From Tetrastigma voinierianum (taxonomy: Eukaryota > Streptophyta > Magnoliopsida > Vitales > Vitaceae): a stretch of 64,000 bases of DNA. Below the pieces are notes generated by a model that saw nothing but the letters and a program-made list of their open reading frames with translations, made no database searches and was not told the origin of the DNA. This document shows, one piece after another, positions 34,557 to 47,161 of the stretch. Made by a program: the position numbers and the translations under genes. The stretch covers positions 124,001-188,000 of the forward strand of contig JAEQBH010002188.1 of assembly GCA_016808115.1 (NCBI GenBank), given 5' to 3'. Each line of letters begins with the position of its first letter. Positions within the stretch are counted from its first letter, which is position 1.

Positions 34557-36822
34557 TGTAAACCCTCGAGCTCGGTCAGGCTCGGTTAGCGGATGGGTGA
34601 AACCAGGGCCTTGGTAAACCATTTATCAAATTCATTTATCAAATACATTTCATTCATATAAGTGTTTTCGTTCTCAAATCTTTGAGGAAGTGGTTTCAAT
34701 CTGGGGCTAGCCTATTAACATTTACATTTAACAAAATGCATTTATAATGAAGGCATTCCATGCCTTTTCAAAATGATTTACAAAATAGATGTTCAAAGTT
34801 CAAATTGTTTTTACAAAATATCAATGTTCAAAAACAATGGAGGGAATGCATATGTCGGAGCATACTCACTTGATTCTTTCTTTATGACTCGATGCTCCTC
34901 GATCTTGCCTTTCATCTCTCTGTTCATGGTACCTGTATATTGGTAAAACAATCGTTAAGGCATTTTCATGCTTAGTGGTTCTCATACAATTCATTCTTAC
35001 ATTTTAGTTTAAAAATTAGTCATGCGATTTTACTAAGCAAAGCTTTCAAATCTTTTGGATGATCGTGTCAATACAATACATACTTATTTCATATACAATC
35101 ATTTATGGTTCATTGATCATCCCGAATATACACTTTCATATGCAATAAATCATTTATAACCCGTCATGCATTTCACAATGCTCTTTTCATTTTAAATTTG
35201 CAATCATACTTTCCAATTTCGATATCCGACAATCTCAAATCGGTCGGTTTATGCCCTTAGCGAATTTGGCATGTTTCGGTATACGAGGATATGAATCACT
35301 AGCACGGTCCCGGATTGAACGCGGTAGGTATAAAAACATTTGTTTTATAGCAACACGGTTTGGTCCGTTAAGGCTGCGGTAGTTATTACTCATCGGTCGT
35401 GAACACTATCGATCATCCGTTGGGTTGTTGATCGGAGTGACACATCAATACGTTTTCTCGCAGTACTGCTAATTTGACCCTTATTGGTATACCAATCTAT
35501 TCTTAATGCAGATCAAGTTTAACATTCATGAGAAGTTGAATCTTTGCAGAGAAAATAAAATTTCAATGTGCATTTGTATAAACAATTCATTTCAAAACTC
35601 ATCTGATTTTCATATCTGAGCATTTCCTGATAATTGTCTCAGATCAGATTAAAAATCGTATATTTGTATACGTTTAGAGCAAACATTTCGATCTTGAAGC
35701 AGAGAATGGGAAGATAGAGCAGGCTTGATCTATCTCTTTCTTTTTCCTTGCGTTCGATCTAGTTTAGGTTAGGTGATCGTAGGCTACTAGCAATCCACCC
35801 ATTATCATTTAGTAAACTTCTTTTCTCACACTTAACGAATATCCTTCCTTAGGCGACAGATGTGTTTCATAGTTTCATTTATTTGAACCCCATTAATAAT
35901 TTATTAGGGTCCTTAAACGCAGGTTATGCAGATACACGATGCTTTCGGAAACAAAATCCAAAAAATTTTCGCTATGACGATTAATACGCCACGGCGTAGC
36001 ACTCGTTAGTGTATAGAAATAGCGTAGCTACAGAGATTTTTTTTAAACTCCGGTCTCATTCTTGTGAGAGCATCAGCTAAGTAGAGGTATGCGTGGGTTC
36101 AAGATTACGGAGTAGAACTGTTTTGATTTTCGGTTTTCTCTTTTGCGATTTTCTCCAAAAATCACCCAGTGATGAAACTCTAGAAATCACTCCCGAAGGC
36201 ATTCTAATATCATCTAAACCAACCTGAGCAAAACCATGGATGGATTAAGTTTCTAACAAAACATCATTTAAAGAAATCTAGGGTTTGGTTCTTACCTTAA
36301 ATCCTTTGAATATTCTTCGCAAGATGTTTGATGGCAGAAACGAGGAATAGGGATGATCTCCGCTAAAATCACTTCTTCTTGCAAAGGCCTTTAGCTATCT
36401 CCTCTCACTCTCTTCTCAAACGTTTTTGGCACAATGTGCCCTTGAACCTAATGTTGTGTATCCATGTTTCTCTTAAGGGTCCATGTTTGGCTCTTTGGAC
36501 CAAATCCCATTTTCCATTTTTCGTAAAACACTAATCTCATATTTGCACATTCATTTTATCATTTATTTCACATTAGCATTTAAACATCATTTTGACCCTT
36601 AGGTCCTCATTTTACAATGTTCCAATTGCCCTTTTTGTAGAGTTTATTTAGGGTTCAAATCGTTTCTATTTAGCATATAACATTAAATCATATGCTCCAC
36701 ATATTCATTTCACTTTTCACAATTTAACAATTCATCGGTTTCCCGAACCCAAGTTTAAGTTCGAATTTATACGGAATATATATGAATTAATATAGAAATT
36801 CTATAGTATTTTAAGAATTACA
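34557..36822 (-). repeat. Element F 5' LTR (right)
   Basis: 2266 bp, TGTAAACCCTCG to AAGAATTACA on the plus strand, partner of 27608-29935. The primer site just left of it (about 34540-34551) is a damaged TGGTATCAGAGC. Confidence 0.88.
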
Positions 36823-37190
36823 GTTTGACTTATTGTATTTATATGTTATGCTGCCTTATAGAGTGTTGTAATAAACTCTTATGGACTATTATAATATAGT
36901 TGTATATTGGGGATATGGACAGATGGACCTTATGTAGTTATTCACCAATTCACGTTGAACTGGATGGATGTGGTTCTCTTTTATTACCTCCAGTTGTAAC
37001 ATATTGGGTAAACTTCTTTAGTCAAGAGGCATTTTAATTTTTAGTAAAAAAATAGATCTGATATTCTGGACTAACAGAATTGTAGTAATAGTTTGCCAAA
37101 TCATAAAAATTTATTTGTTGTGGGTTATATTAAGGACATAGTTTTGGGCATCAGGAGTTGAGCCAATATTTTAGAGTTTTACTCACTGAA

Positions 37191-37885
37191 GTCTGATTTA
37201 CTCAGGGAATTTGGTGTAATTTGGATAGGTGGTGTTAAAAATAGCGTGAGTTTGAAAAATTTTGACATTCCTAATTTATGTAAAAATTTATAATTTGGGG
37301 ACACATTAGCTCAAACATTGTATAAGCGATGAGACCGACAACCATCATTATTATGTAAAGTTAGGGTTTCCCAGGCAAGGCTTCATCAGGGTTTTAGGTT
37401 TTAGTTTTCCATACCTTAATCTTTTGTTTTCTCTTATTTATTATGCATCTTCTTCTTGATCACCAAAATCCTTGATCACATAGACAAATAATAAACTCAC
37501 CCTCTTCTCTCAGCAGTAACCTTAAGCTCTCAAACCCAAAGGAGAAATGTTTCTTTACAAGACCAAAGTTGGTCTTATCTCTTATTCTTTCATAAGGTCA
37601 TGTTTGACTTGTCATTTTTGTTAGGTTTTCCTTTTTTTTTTGCATTAAAGTCCTTCCTTTCTCTCTCATTTACACTTCTACTTATCAAATATTCTATAAT
37701 GGTATATAAACTTATTCTCTTGTGACCCTTGAGTCCTTAATGTGACATTTTACTATTTTACCCTTGACTTTTGTATTAATTTCAATTTTATCAATTTGGG
37801 TTAGCAAATTCGAAAAAAATACAATTTTAACTTATTTTATACTCTAAACATGTTATAGCACAGATTATAATATTTGGGGTGTTAA
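37191..37885 (-). repeat. Element D 3' LTR (left), second part
   Basis: Resumes after E. It matches 46220-47161: AATTTGGATAGGT, ACAACCATCATTATTATGTA, AAAGTTAGGGTTT and TTCATAAGG are shared. It ends TTTGGGGTGTTAA next to the polypurine tract. Confidence 0.87.
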
Positions 37886-37899
37886 CTCTCCCTCATTTA
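37886..37899 (-). other. Element D polypurine tract
   Basis: TAAATGAGGGAGAG on the minus strand, directly before the LTR. Confidence 0.8.
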
Positions 37900-37949
37900 A
37901 AATAATTTCATCCTCGAAATTATTACTTGAACTGAAGAGTTAGGGTACA

Positions 37950-39980
37950 CTATACCTCATGTTTATCGACGGCTCCCAAGTAGCTTCACTCTACCATGGT
38001 GTACGAGGAGCACTTTCGGTGTGGCACTTGCTTGTTCCACAAGCTTGTTTTATCTCGAGCTAGAATAGCTTTTAGTTCTTTCTCATCATATGAAATATGA
38101 TTATTACCCTTAACCACATCACCTGGGCAGATATCAGTTCATTTGATCTATATCTCCTCAACATGGACACATGGAAGACATAATGTAGCTTGGTCAGCTC
38201 TGGAGGAAGAGCCAACCGATAGCCTATAGGTCCTACTCTTTCTAAAATTTCATACGGATCAATAAATCTTGGACTCAACTTTCCTTTCTTCCCAAACCTA
38301 AGCACTTTCCTCCATGGGGATACCTTTAAGAACACTTTATCACTCACTTCATATTCAATATCTTTCCTCTTCAAATCAGCATATGACTTTTTTTGATCAC
38401 TAGCAACTTTTAGCACTGTAGAACCAACTGTTTTTCTCTTTTGTATCTTTTACTATGTCTGGACCAATTATCTTATGCTCATTTAATTAAGCCCTTTCAG
38501 TTTCCATCTCACGGCCTGTAAAGTTCATATGGTGCCATGCCAATGCTTGCTTGATAATTGTTGTTATAGGCAAATTCCATTAATGGAACATACCTATCCC
38601 AACTCTTGTAAATTCTATTACACATCCCCGAAGCATATCTTTGAGCACTTTAATCAACCTCTCGGATTGTCCATATGTCTGTGGATGTAATGCTGTACTA
38701 AAATTCAACCTAGTATCTAAGGCTAATTGTAATTCCTTCCAAAATTTGGACGTAAATCTTGGGTCTCGGTCTGACACGATAGACAATGGAACACTATGCA
38801 ATCTGACAATCTCACATCCATATAGCTGGGTATTGAATCCACAGACCGTTAATCCCTAAGCCCGGTATAAAATGGGCCGACTTTGTGAAATTATAAATTA
38901 TCGCCCATCTTTGAATCGCCAAGCTACTGCGTGGGGGAAGACTAGACACAAAATCCCTGCTTTATATTATCCATTCCAGTGTGGTTGAATAGGATTGACA
39001 AATATATAGCGCGGTGTTCCTTTGACACTAACCACGTTAAACGTTGAGACCACCATACAAATCACATCTCTTTGTTCTCTCATAATAAATAACATTTAAA
39101 TCACGGTATGTATTACCTCCGGGATGCATAGTAAACATTGAGTTATGGCTTCATGCAACACTTTCTTTCTTCATCATTATTCATTGCTTTGTCCTAATAC
39201 AGAAAATACAAACTCTATGCCACACTATTTGAAAAATCAGTCTTGTCATTATCTCTAACCAATTATACCTTTTTCTTCAACTCTTCATCCTTTTTTTTAA
39301 GCATCTATAATCATTTGTTTTAAAATAGTTGTGCTTTAACAAACGATAAATAAATGTTTTGTTGTAGTCATAATCACTATGTTAGTGACCATTGTTGCCT
39401 TGCTTGTCTTCTACTTAAAGCATCTGCTACCATTAGCTTTGTTGGGGTGGTAGTCTATTGCGGTCATAATCTTTAAACAACTCTGCTGCCTCAGGTGCTC
39501 AGATTCAACTCTTTCACGGTCGCGGTGCTTGGAGACTCTTGCGATGCGCCAAAGATTCTACATTTTCTATATAAATAAATATTGTATATTGCCAAGCGAA
39601 CCTCTGCATTGCATGACTCTGGAAATCACGTGTGGGATAGTTCTACTTATGTGGTTTTAACTTTCTAGAGGCATATGCCACCACTTTTCTATCGTGCATC
39701 AATACACATCCCAAACCAAATTTTGATGCATCACTATACATGGCATATTCTCTACTTGGTAAATTTGAGTCAACAGTTGTGACAGTATTTTCTTTAACTA
39801 TTCAAAACTTAGCGGCACTTGTCATCCCACCGAACTACCCCTTTCCAGAGTAACTTTGTAGTGAGATCTTTATGTGAGAGGAAAATTCCTTTACAAACGT
39901 CGATAATTGTCACTGCTAAACCCAAAACTTCTACGCCTGCGTTTGTTGAGCGTTCCAACTTACAATTGCTTCCGTCTTTG
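37950..39980 (-). pseudogene. Element D integrase and RNase H relic
   Basis: The integrase C-terminal part is open at 38072-38416: FLKVSPWRKVLRFGKKGKLS, DPYEILERVGPIGYRLALPP and FHVSMLRRYRSNEL. The core end is at 38580-38801: SIVSDRDPRFTSKFWKELQ and LHPQTYGQSERLIKVL, with the second catalytic D and the E present. About 38800-39450 is badly decayed. RNase H traces lie at about 39450-39800. The end abuts RT sequence cut by element I. Confidence 0.87.
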
Positions 39981-40035
39981 GATCAACTCTTGTGCCTATG
40001 AGATACAATATGGCTAGGAATGACACTTCCTTTAT

Positions 40036-42540
40036 GCTTAAAATACCCTAGAATTTTGTAATATTATTATCTAAATCCGGAATTGAGTAAACTTGGGTTT
40101 TAAAGGGGCTTGATAAATTGTGGGAAATGTGAAATGAATATGTGAGCATATGATTAAATGCTATATACCTAAAATGAAATTGATTAGACAGGAAATAAAC
40201 CTAAGTAAAGAAGCGGAATTTGGAATTCGTAAAATGAGGACTATGATCAAAAAATAGAATAGCTTAAATACTAAGAGTAATGTAAATATACAATTGAAAT
40301 TATGAGAAATGAATGAGCAAAGTGGAATAGGAGACTTAAATGAAAATGGGTTAAGAGCCAAGGAAGAGGCAAACATGGCCTTAGTAGAAAATGAACTTAA
40401 AGACCAAAGGGTCTAAAGGCTCATTTGAAAAAACATTTTAGAGAGTGGGAGGGAGAAAAGCTGGGTTTGGAGGAGAGAGAGTGTGTGGCAGATCCTTTCC
40501 ATTTGTTGAAGATCTTGAAGGAAGGAAAAGAGCTGGGCTTAAAGTGAAAGAGATTTCTAGGTATGTGAGAGCAAACCACAGGTTTCTTTGAATGATGTTG
40601 AGGTTTGGAAAACCACCAAACCATCCATAGGTTACGCTTGTGGTTGGTTTGGATGATGTGTTGGGATATTATTGGGAGTGATTCCCATGTTTTGTTTTGG
40701 GTTTTGAGGATTTTTGGAGGAAATGTTGGCAAAAGAAGGAAAAGCGGAAAATCCCGGGAGAAAACGGGCTCCTGCCTAGCGTGGGAATCTACCATGACTA
40801 GACCTATGCCAGGCATGGGTAGCAGCCAGCGGTGAGGATGGAGTGCAAGAAAGTAACCTCGAACATACGTGAGGCGTAGCAATGGTTCTGACCAAAAAGC
40901 ATTTTTGGATTTTTGTTTACGAACACCTCGTGTTATTTTTGATAGTTTGGGACCCTAATGTCAATGGATTAATGAGATTGGAGCATTGACCAATGAAAAG
41001 GCATTATATTGCCTCGCGCCTCAGCGAAGCGAGGCTGTAAATGTCTTAGCTTAGTGATTGCGAAGATTAATTGTCATTCCTAAAATGTATAATTTTTCCT
41101 ATCCACTAAAGTGGTGTGGTATTTATTGACTAGGGACATGGGGATCACCTAACCTAGGATCGAGATCGAAGGGAAGGGTAAGGCGAAACAACCGGTTAAT
41201 TCTTGGGTTATCTTCAGTTAAAGTATTTATTCAGTTTTTGTTTACGCAATTATATTCATATTTCAAGTAGTTTACTAAATAAACACGAAATAATTATATG
41301 GAATAAAGTATATCTTTGAAATGATATTACGAAAGTGCACATGGATTTGAAAATGTGATATTGAAATGTTTGACAACTAAATGCATGTGAGTGATTAATT
41401 GAATTGTAAACGAATTGGTCAATTCTTGACATCTTGAATTGAATCGATATACTTTTTGGAGTAAACCAACATGGCGGGATGCACCAGTATCGACATCCGT
41501 CATGATGGTGTATGACATTAAAATGTCCACTTGGAGGATGTACCAATCGGCTTAGCGGGTCATTGTTGGCGCCATATGACATTTTAAATGACCACATGGC
41601 GGAGTCTGCGCACTAGAGAAAATGGGCATCGTCATGTTGATGGAGACAGTGTTAAATGTGTAAGCACATTACTGAATGACAAAAAGGATGGGATTCATCG
41701 AATGAAATCCGTCATGAATGTGAATTGTATAGACAAGGTGAAATAACAAACTTTGATGAGTGAAAATGAGATTTGTAAACTAAATCGATCATAGTATATG
41801 TTTGAATCTCATGTTTTGAGGATTGAAAAATGATTTGTTGCATGTGAAAATACATATTTTGATATGATCAATGATTTGTAAAGTGAAAACATGTAAGAAA
41901 TGAATAAGCATGAAGAGTATTGTTTATATTTGGCGTGGAAGGTAAAAAGAGATATAGTTTGTCTGAAATGACATGGTTTTGTGATAAATGTATCTGTTAA
42001 AAACGAAAAGTGGAATAGAGCGTATAGAACTACTAAGCATGAAAATACTTAGCGTGTAGTTTTTATCTATGCACAGGTTTCGAGTAAACAGGAAAGAAGG
42101 CAAAATCAAGAAGCGTAGAGTCATAGAAAAAGTTGAAGTGTATAAGTATATACCCCGACATATGCATACCATTCTTTTTTAACGTGTGGCATTTTGTGAA
42201 CAAAAGAGTTAATCTCTGAACTATTGTTTTTGTATATCGCATTTTTGTAAGGTATGAATCGCCATTTGTAAACATATTGTATAAAAGTGAATGTTTATGG
42301 AGCCTCTGCTTTGAAGCAACTTAGCGTAGTGAAAACTTTAAATGAAGTATATAAATAAAATGTTTTTGATAAGATAAGTAAAGCGTCGAATGGCGGAGAG
42401 CTTTGGTTCGGATTGCCGTGTTCGGGCCGGGCGAGGATTGATTGCGACACTTTGAAAAATAAAAATAAAGGAAATAAATAAAAGAATTAAGCGACGGCAT
42501 CTTGGAACGGTTGGGACTTGTCGGGTGAGACCCGAGAAGG
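40036..42540 (+). mobile_element. Element I: solo-LTR-like insertion in D's RT
   Basis: About 2.5 kb with no gag or pol, lying in D's RT and opposite to D. Its start (TTAAAATACCCTAGAATTTTG, then GTGAAATGAATATGTG and AGCATATGATTAAATG) is the reverse complement of the end of the A/F-type LTRs, so it is a related solo LTR. D's RT reading stops at about 40035 and resumes at about 42540 with sequence like KETLVCKV, followed by VYSKDAS. The exact ends and the TSD are unclear. Confidence 0.72.
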
Positions 42541-43330
42541 GGAAGTGCCCCCATCTTTAAGCTAAAAATGCGCATTTACTTAACTTTGCAAACAAGCGTT
42601 TCTTTCTGAATACGTAATACTAGCCTCCAAATGATGTTCATGTTCCACGATGCATCTTTAGAATACACCGGGATATCGATCAATGGTCTGCCTAGAGCTG
42701 ATCGAATGAGGGTGGAAAACCACATTCATCAAATCCATGGAAATGCGTGGTGCATTAGTCAGCCCAATGGCATTACCGAAACTCATAAAGATCTCGCAGT
42801 TCTATGGGTTTTAGGACATCAACATCTTTCACTCGGAGTTGATAATAACCTGATCGCAAGTCTATCTTTGAAAAGACGCTTGCACCTTTCAAATAATCAA
42901 ATAGATCTTCTATTCTCGGCAACAGATATTTATTTTTCACTGGTACTTTATTTATTTGCCAATAATCAATGCACATCCAAAGAGTGCCATCTTTCTTTTT
43001 AACAAATAAAACCGGCGCACCCTAGGGTGATACACTAGGTCGGATGAAACCCTTGTCCAATAGCTCCTGTAGTTGAGTCTTCAACTCTTTTAGTTTAGTT
43101 GGAGCCATACGCTAGGGTGCCTTAGAAATTGGAGTTGTTCCATGTACTACTTCGATAGACAAATCTACTTCTCTTTCAGGTGGTATTCCCAGTAATTCCT
43201 CGGGAAATACATCAAGGAATTCTTTGCCCACATGAATATTTTCTAAATTCACTTGTTCCCTTTTTAAGTCAAGTACCAAAGAAAAAAAGGCTTCACAAAT
43301 TTTTCTAAGAAAACGTCAGGCTTGCATAGC
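42540..43330 (-). pseudogene. Element D RT relic (N-terminal side of insertion I)
   Basis: RT fingers and palm in pieces. IDIPVYSKDAS near 42650 is a mutated IDDILVYSKDAS, so the YxDD-type catalytic box is damaged. FSKIDLRSGYYQLRV and NKYLLPRIEDLFDYL are in the open piece 42773-42976. The N-terminal block before it (LLDKGF-like) extends to about 43110. Confidence 0.85.
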
Positions 43331-43335
43331 TAAAA

Positions 43336-43760
43336 TTACATTGACATGGCCTCAGACCGGATACCATGTACTGTTACCTTTGACATGTTGAAACATTTAA
43401 GCAATATTGTTTTCTTATCACAATCAACTATAGCTCGATGTTTGGATAACCAATCCATTCCCAAAATCAAATCAAATTCATGGAAGGGTAAAGCAATTAG
43501 GTCCACCGAGAACTCTCTATCATGAATTGTTAGGGGACAGTTCTTATTCACTCGGTTGACTCTAACACTATGCCCCAGGGGACTAGTAACAAGCATGTCA
43601 TATGCCAAAAGATCTATTGATGGCAATTTATCACTCAATTTTTCAATGCATATATAAGAATGTGTAGAGCTAGGATACATGTCAAGCATGTATTTACCGC
43701 GTTATAAAGGGTGAAATCTTCATGATCACCACAGTGCATACGAACTTCACGAGCTCTCAT
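43336..43760 (-). pseudogene. Element D protease relic
   Basis: Aspartic-protease region, open at 43336-43689. LILGMDWLSKHRAIVDC is the conserved C-terminal block. The active-site region reads LDMYPSSTHSYIC where D-T/S-G-S-S-H-S is expected, so the catalytic DSG is not intact. Confidence 0.83.
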
Positions 43761-44880
43761 AGCATAAGCTCGGGCTGGAGCTGTAGGCGTAAGATGATCC
43801 ACAGTCTTTGACATGATACCTCCACGTCCTCTATGCTGAAACGGGCCACCTTGACCCCTACCTCGATCCCGAGTCGAAGGTGGTGTAATAGATCTCCCTC
43901 TGCCACTTCCTTGCATACTTATACTATCTCCTGACTCTTTGGGACAATTCTCTATAAAATGATATGTGCTTCCACACCTGAAGCATCCTCACAGCCGATA
44001 ATCACCAAACACTAGAAATGCCCAGCTTATGGCAATGAGGCACTACAGGACTTCTTGTCATTGACATGCACTCTACCGATTACTAGATACCCTTTGTCTT
44101 GCCTTTCCTCTTCCTTGTGTGAGAACATTGCTTGACTCGATTTGAGACTCTCTACCTCTTTTGCGAGGAGGAAAGCTCCATAATAACTTCCTTTTAAGCC
44201 TTTCTTTCTGTTGCTTTCGAATTTCTCTACTTTAGCCGCACCGCACTAGCGATAATTACACGGTAGGCGATGCCAGTGCAGAGATACCTTTATGAATAAA
44301 TTTCAGTCCATTCTCAAATTACTACGCCGAAATGCCTCGGTGAGGGGATCGGTCGGCGCATACTTACTCAGGTGGCTAAATTCTTTCTCATATTCAGCCA
44401 CGAATAAGTTCCCTTTGCTTGGTCGAGGCGCTTCCATTTAGTTTACGTGTACATATCAAAAAGACATATTTGGCCTTGAACTCTTGAATGAATTTCCCAT
44501 GATATAGGATAAAAGTCTCGGACTCCTCAATACTAAATTCCACCAATCATAAGCAATGCCTTGCAATAAAGAAATTGCACAGGTCACTCTTTGATCGGGA
44601 GGACATCTCACCTCCTCCATTAACATTTGTAGCTTTTCTAACCAAAATTCAGCTTTATCAGACTCTTCCATGTTTGACCCATGGAATTCCTCAGCTCCAT
44701 GTCTCCTTATCATGTCTATCAGGGCTTTAGGAGCTGTCAATCTTTCCAATACAAGAGCAGCATCTGAGATATTTTCGTAGCTTCATTTTGGCTCTGGGGC
44801 ATGACTTTCACTTACGATGGGTTAGAAGGTAACCTGATCTCTAGTTAACACTCTCCACTTTGCTTCTTCAATTGAATTCG
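43635..44880 (-). pseudogene. Element D gag relic
   Basis: The N-terminal piece 44456-44749 has FHGSNMEESDKAEFWLEKLQ and the block TCAISLLQGIAYDWW. The C-terminal nucleocapsid side at 43635-43916 is arginine- and glycine-rich (GRGQGGPFQHRGRGG). The zinc knuckle is not intact. The region between is frameshifted. Confidence 0.83.
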
Positions 44881-44987
44881 AAGGGTGATCCATCTATACA
44901 AAACATAAGACAAAGGCGTCCCATCAGGCCCGGCACATTATTAAACACATACTTTCTATCGCTATCTACATTCGACGCCTAAACTTT

Positions 44988-45000
44988 GGCTCTGATACCA
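44988..45000 (-). other. Element D primer-binding site
   Basis: TGGTATCAGAGCC on the minus strand, an exact 13-base match to the tRNA-iMet 3' end, seven bases after the LTR. Confidence 0.93.
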
Positions 45001-45007
45001 ATTCAAA

Positions 45008-47161
45008 TGTCGCGCCTCAACCGCCGCTAAGGCGGAAGAGGGGGAATGCGGCACGGGACTGAGACTCCTTTACCTGAGTTACTGACATTAGTGGGCCTAT
45101 TTCGAAATATAAATGAATGTATCAGAATTTAACTTAAACTTAAACTTAATCCATGAGGAAATAAAACTTTTAACACTATCACCATAATGGTGTTCATAAT
45201 GTCTTGTACAAATATCTGAGTCCCATTGACTTATACATATACAAGTCCTATTATGAAAAAAAAAAAAAACTTTACATGTACATATTCAAAATCAGAGGTA
45301 GTGACCTATAGATATTGACTCCTATTGTTGTGTTTGCCCTCCTGTCTTATGCAGTGGGATGTCTCTTTAGTCTTTAATGGATGAAAGCACGTGCTAAACT
45401 TATAACTTAGTGGAAAACATATAACATATATGACCACTTGTGATGGTCATAATGACAATATACAATTAACTCAATTCTATTTGCACATTAGCTATTCATA
45501 TATCCGACTACTTGTACACTATGTCATTTATTAGAGTTCTCACGCTCATTCTTCATAATACATTGTACTTTTTATATTACTATAACTCTATCACATTTTT
45601 CAATTCAAATCATTGTTTTCATGTTACATGGTTCTTATAACCATTTCAATTATTTTATCTCATCTTGTGTTTTTACTTTGCATATTCGAAGTGGATAGGA
45701 GATATAAATTTGTATGTACCAGAAAGTCTATCATTATGCGAGATAGTGATCTGTCTTGTATTGACCGACAGGTGGCTGTAATGACCTAAACGGGGTCAAC
45801 TATATCATGTAATCCTAATAGGCATGCCTACCTACCCATCTATGGACTTATGCGAGCAATCCAATCTTATTACATTTTTTTATTAAGTAATTCCAAAAGT
45901 ATGCACGTCTTCGTATCTGGATGATAATGGCAATCACATGTATTCACATGAGATACTTTTAGACAGTATTCCTTTATACATATTACTTCTCTTGTTGCCC
46001 TTTTATCGTAACACTTTTGTATGATCATGTTCTCGGTGTTCGTATTTACGTTCATGTAATCATAGTTCATATAACAATCACTTTTATAATTCTTTTACAA
46101 TTTCATTTATTCACTTGAATCTCTTTATACCAAAATATTTCCTGCAAATAGAGCTCCCTCTAGATGGATTTCAAGATACAATGGGGTCTAAATTTGAATA
46201 CACTTATTTTAAGGAGATTTGTTCTCCTGGAAGTCTAGTTTAGCCAGAAATTTGAATCTTGATTTGGATAGGTATTGGCGAGGGTGTAAACTAACCTTCA
46301 AGCGTACCCAAACATACGAGTACGCAGGCAGCTGGCAATTTTAAGTTAGTGGGACTCAATTTAGATACAATTATTTTAAGGAGATTTGTTCTACTAAGTA
46401 TAGTTTCTCAGAATTTGAATCACTCAATTTGGATAATTGATGGCGATTATGTGAAAACAAAATATGGGTTTCAATTGCATGACATCTCTCCTAAAACCCA
46501 ACATTTTCTTTATACAAACATTCCTCAGTGAGGACCCACAACCAACTCAAGCAGCCATATAATTGAAATTTGCAGGACCAACAACCATCATTATTATGTA
46601 AAGTTAGGGTTTTCCCCAAACCCAAACATCATCAAAAAGGGTTTTAGGTTTAGTTTTCATACCTTAATATTTTTATTTTCTTTTCTTTCTTCTTCCTTCT
46701 TCTTCTTGATCACCAAAATCCTTGATCACATGGAGCAAAATCACCAACTCTTCTCATCTTCTCTCAACCGTAACCCTAAGCTCTCAAACGAGGAGAAATG
46801 TTCGCTACAAGACCTTGAGGTGAGTCTTATCTCTTATTCTTTCATAAGGCCATGTTTGACTTGTCATTTTTGTTAAGTTTTCCTTTTTTTTTTTTTGTTT
46901 TGCATTAAAGTCCTTCCTTTCTCTTTCATTTACACTTCTACTTATCAAATATTCTACAATGACATATAAACTTATTCTCTTATGACCCTTGAGTCCTTAA
47001 TGTGACATTTTACTAATTTACCCTTGGCTCTTGTATGAATTCCGGTTTTATCATTTTTAGTTCTTAGCAATAAAAGTTCTGAAAAAAAAAAATACAATTT
47101 TAACTTATTTTATACCCTAAACATGTTATAAAACTATTAGGGTATATTTTGGGGAATTCTG
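45008..47161 (-). repeat. Element D 5' LTR (right)
   Basis: 2154 bp, TGTCGCGCC to GGGGAATTCTG on the plus strand, partner of 24094-25276 plus 37191-37885. The final bases are decayed from the expected GGGGTGTTACA. Confidence 0.88.

Larger units (their letters stand above)
27608..36822 (-). mobile_element. Element F: innermost chromovirus
   Basis: 9.2-kb Ty3/gypsy element inside E. Its LTRs are 27608-29935 and 34557-36822, and its interior carries integrase, RNase H, RT, protease and gag on the minus strand. The flanks read TGTTT on the left and GTTTG on the right, so a GTTT core of the target duplication is likely but not exact. As the innermost insertion it must be the youngest of the C-D-E-F series. 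It also keeps the longest gag and RNase H/integrase reading frames of the minus-strand elements. Confidence 0.87.
25277..37185 (+). mobile_element. Element E: LTR-like insertion (solo-LTR-like), split by F
   Basis: Inserted in D's left LTR, with exact TSD CTGAA at 25272-25276 and 37186-37190. The ends are TGTGCAG and TACTCA. The net length outside F is about 2.7 kb (25277-27607 and 36828-37185). There is no gag or pol of its own, so it is probably a solo LTR or a deleted element. Parts of it, such as the stretch at 26760-26960 with CATGACATGGGTGTGAGTGCA, are reverse-complement relatives of element C's LTR, so E lies in the opposite orientation. The 36828-37185 part is AT-rich and I could not relate it to a known LTR. 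Confidence 0.7.
24094..47161 (-). mobile_element. Element D: chromovirus inserted in C's integrase
   Basis: Ty3/gypsy element with its left LTR at 24094-25276 plus 37191-37885 (split by E), its interior at 37886-45007, and its right LTR at 45008-47161. The flanks AACTC (24089-24093) and AGCTC (47162-47166) are the TSD with one change. Removing D restores a PVEFAYNNS-type integrase reading. Net length is about 8.6 kb after subtracting E and I. The primer site is perfect and a polypurine tract is present. The first LTR base pair after TG is mutated on the left (TATCGCG for TGTCGCG). Confidence 0.88.

Noticed and set aside
40421..40882. 153-codon minus-strand frame
   Set aside because: It lies wholly inside the solo-LTR-like element I, with no recognisable domain.
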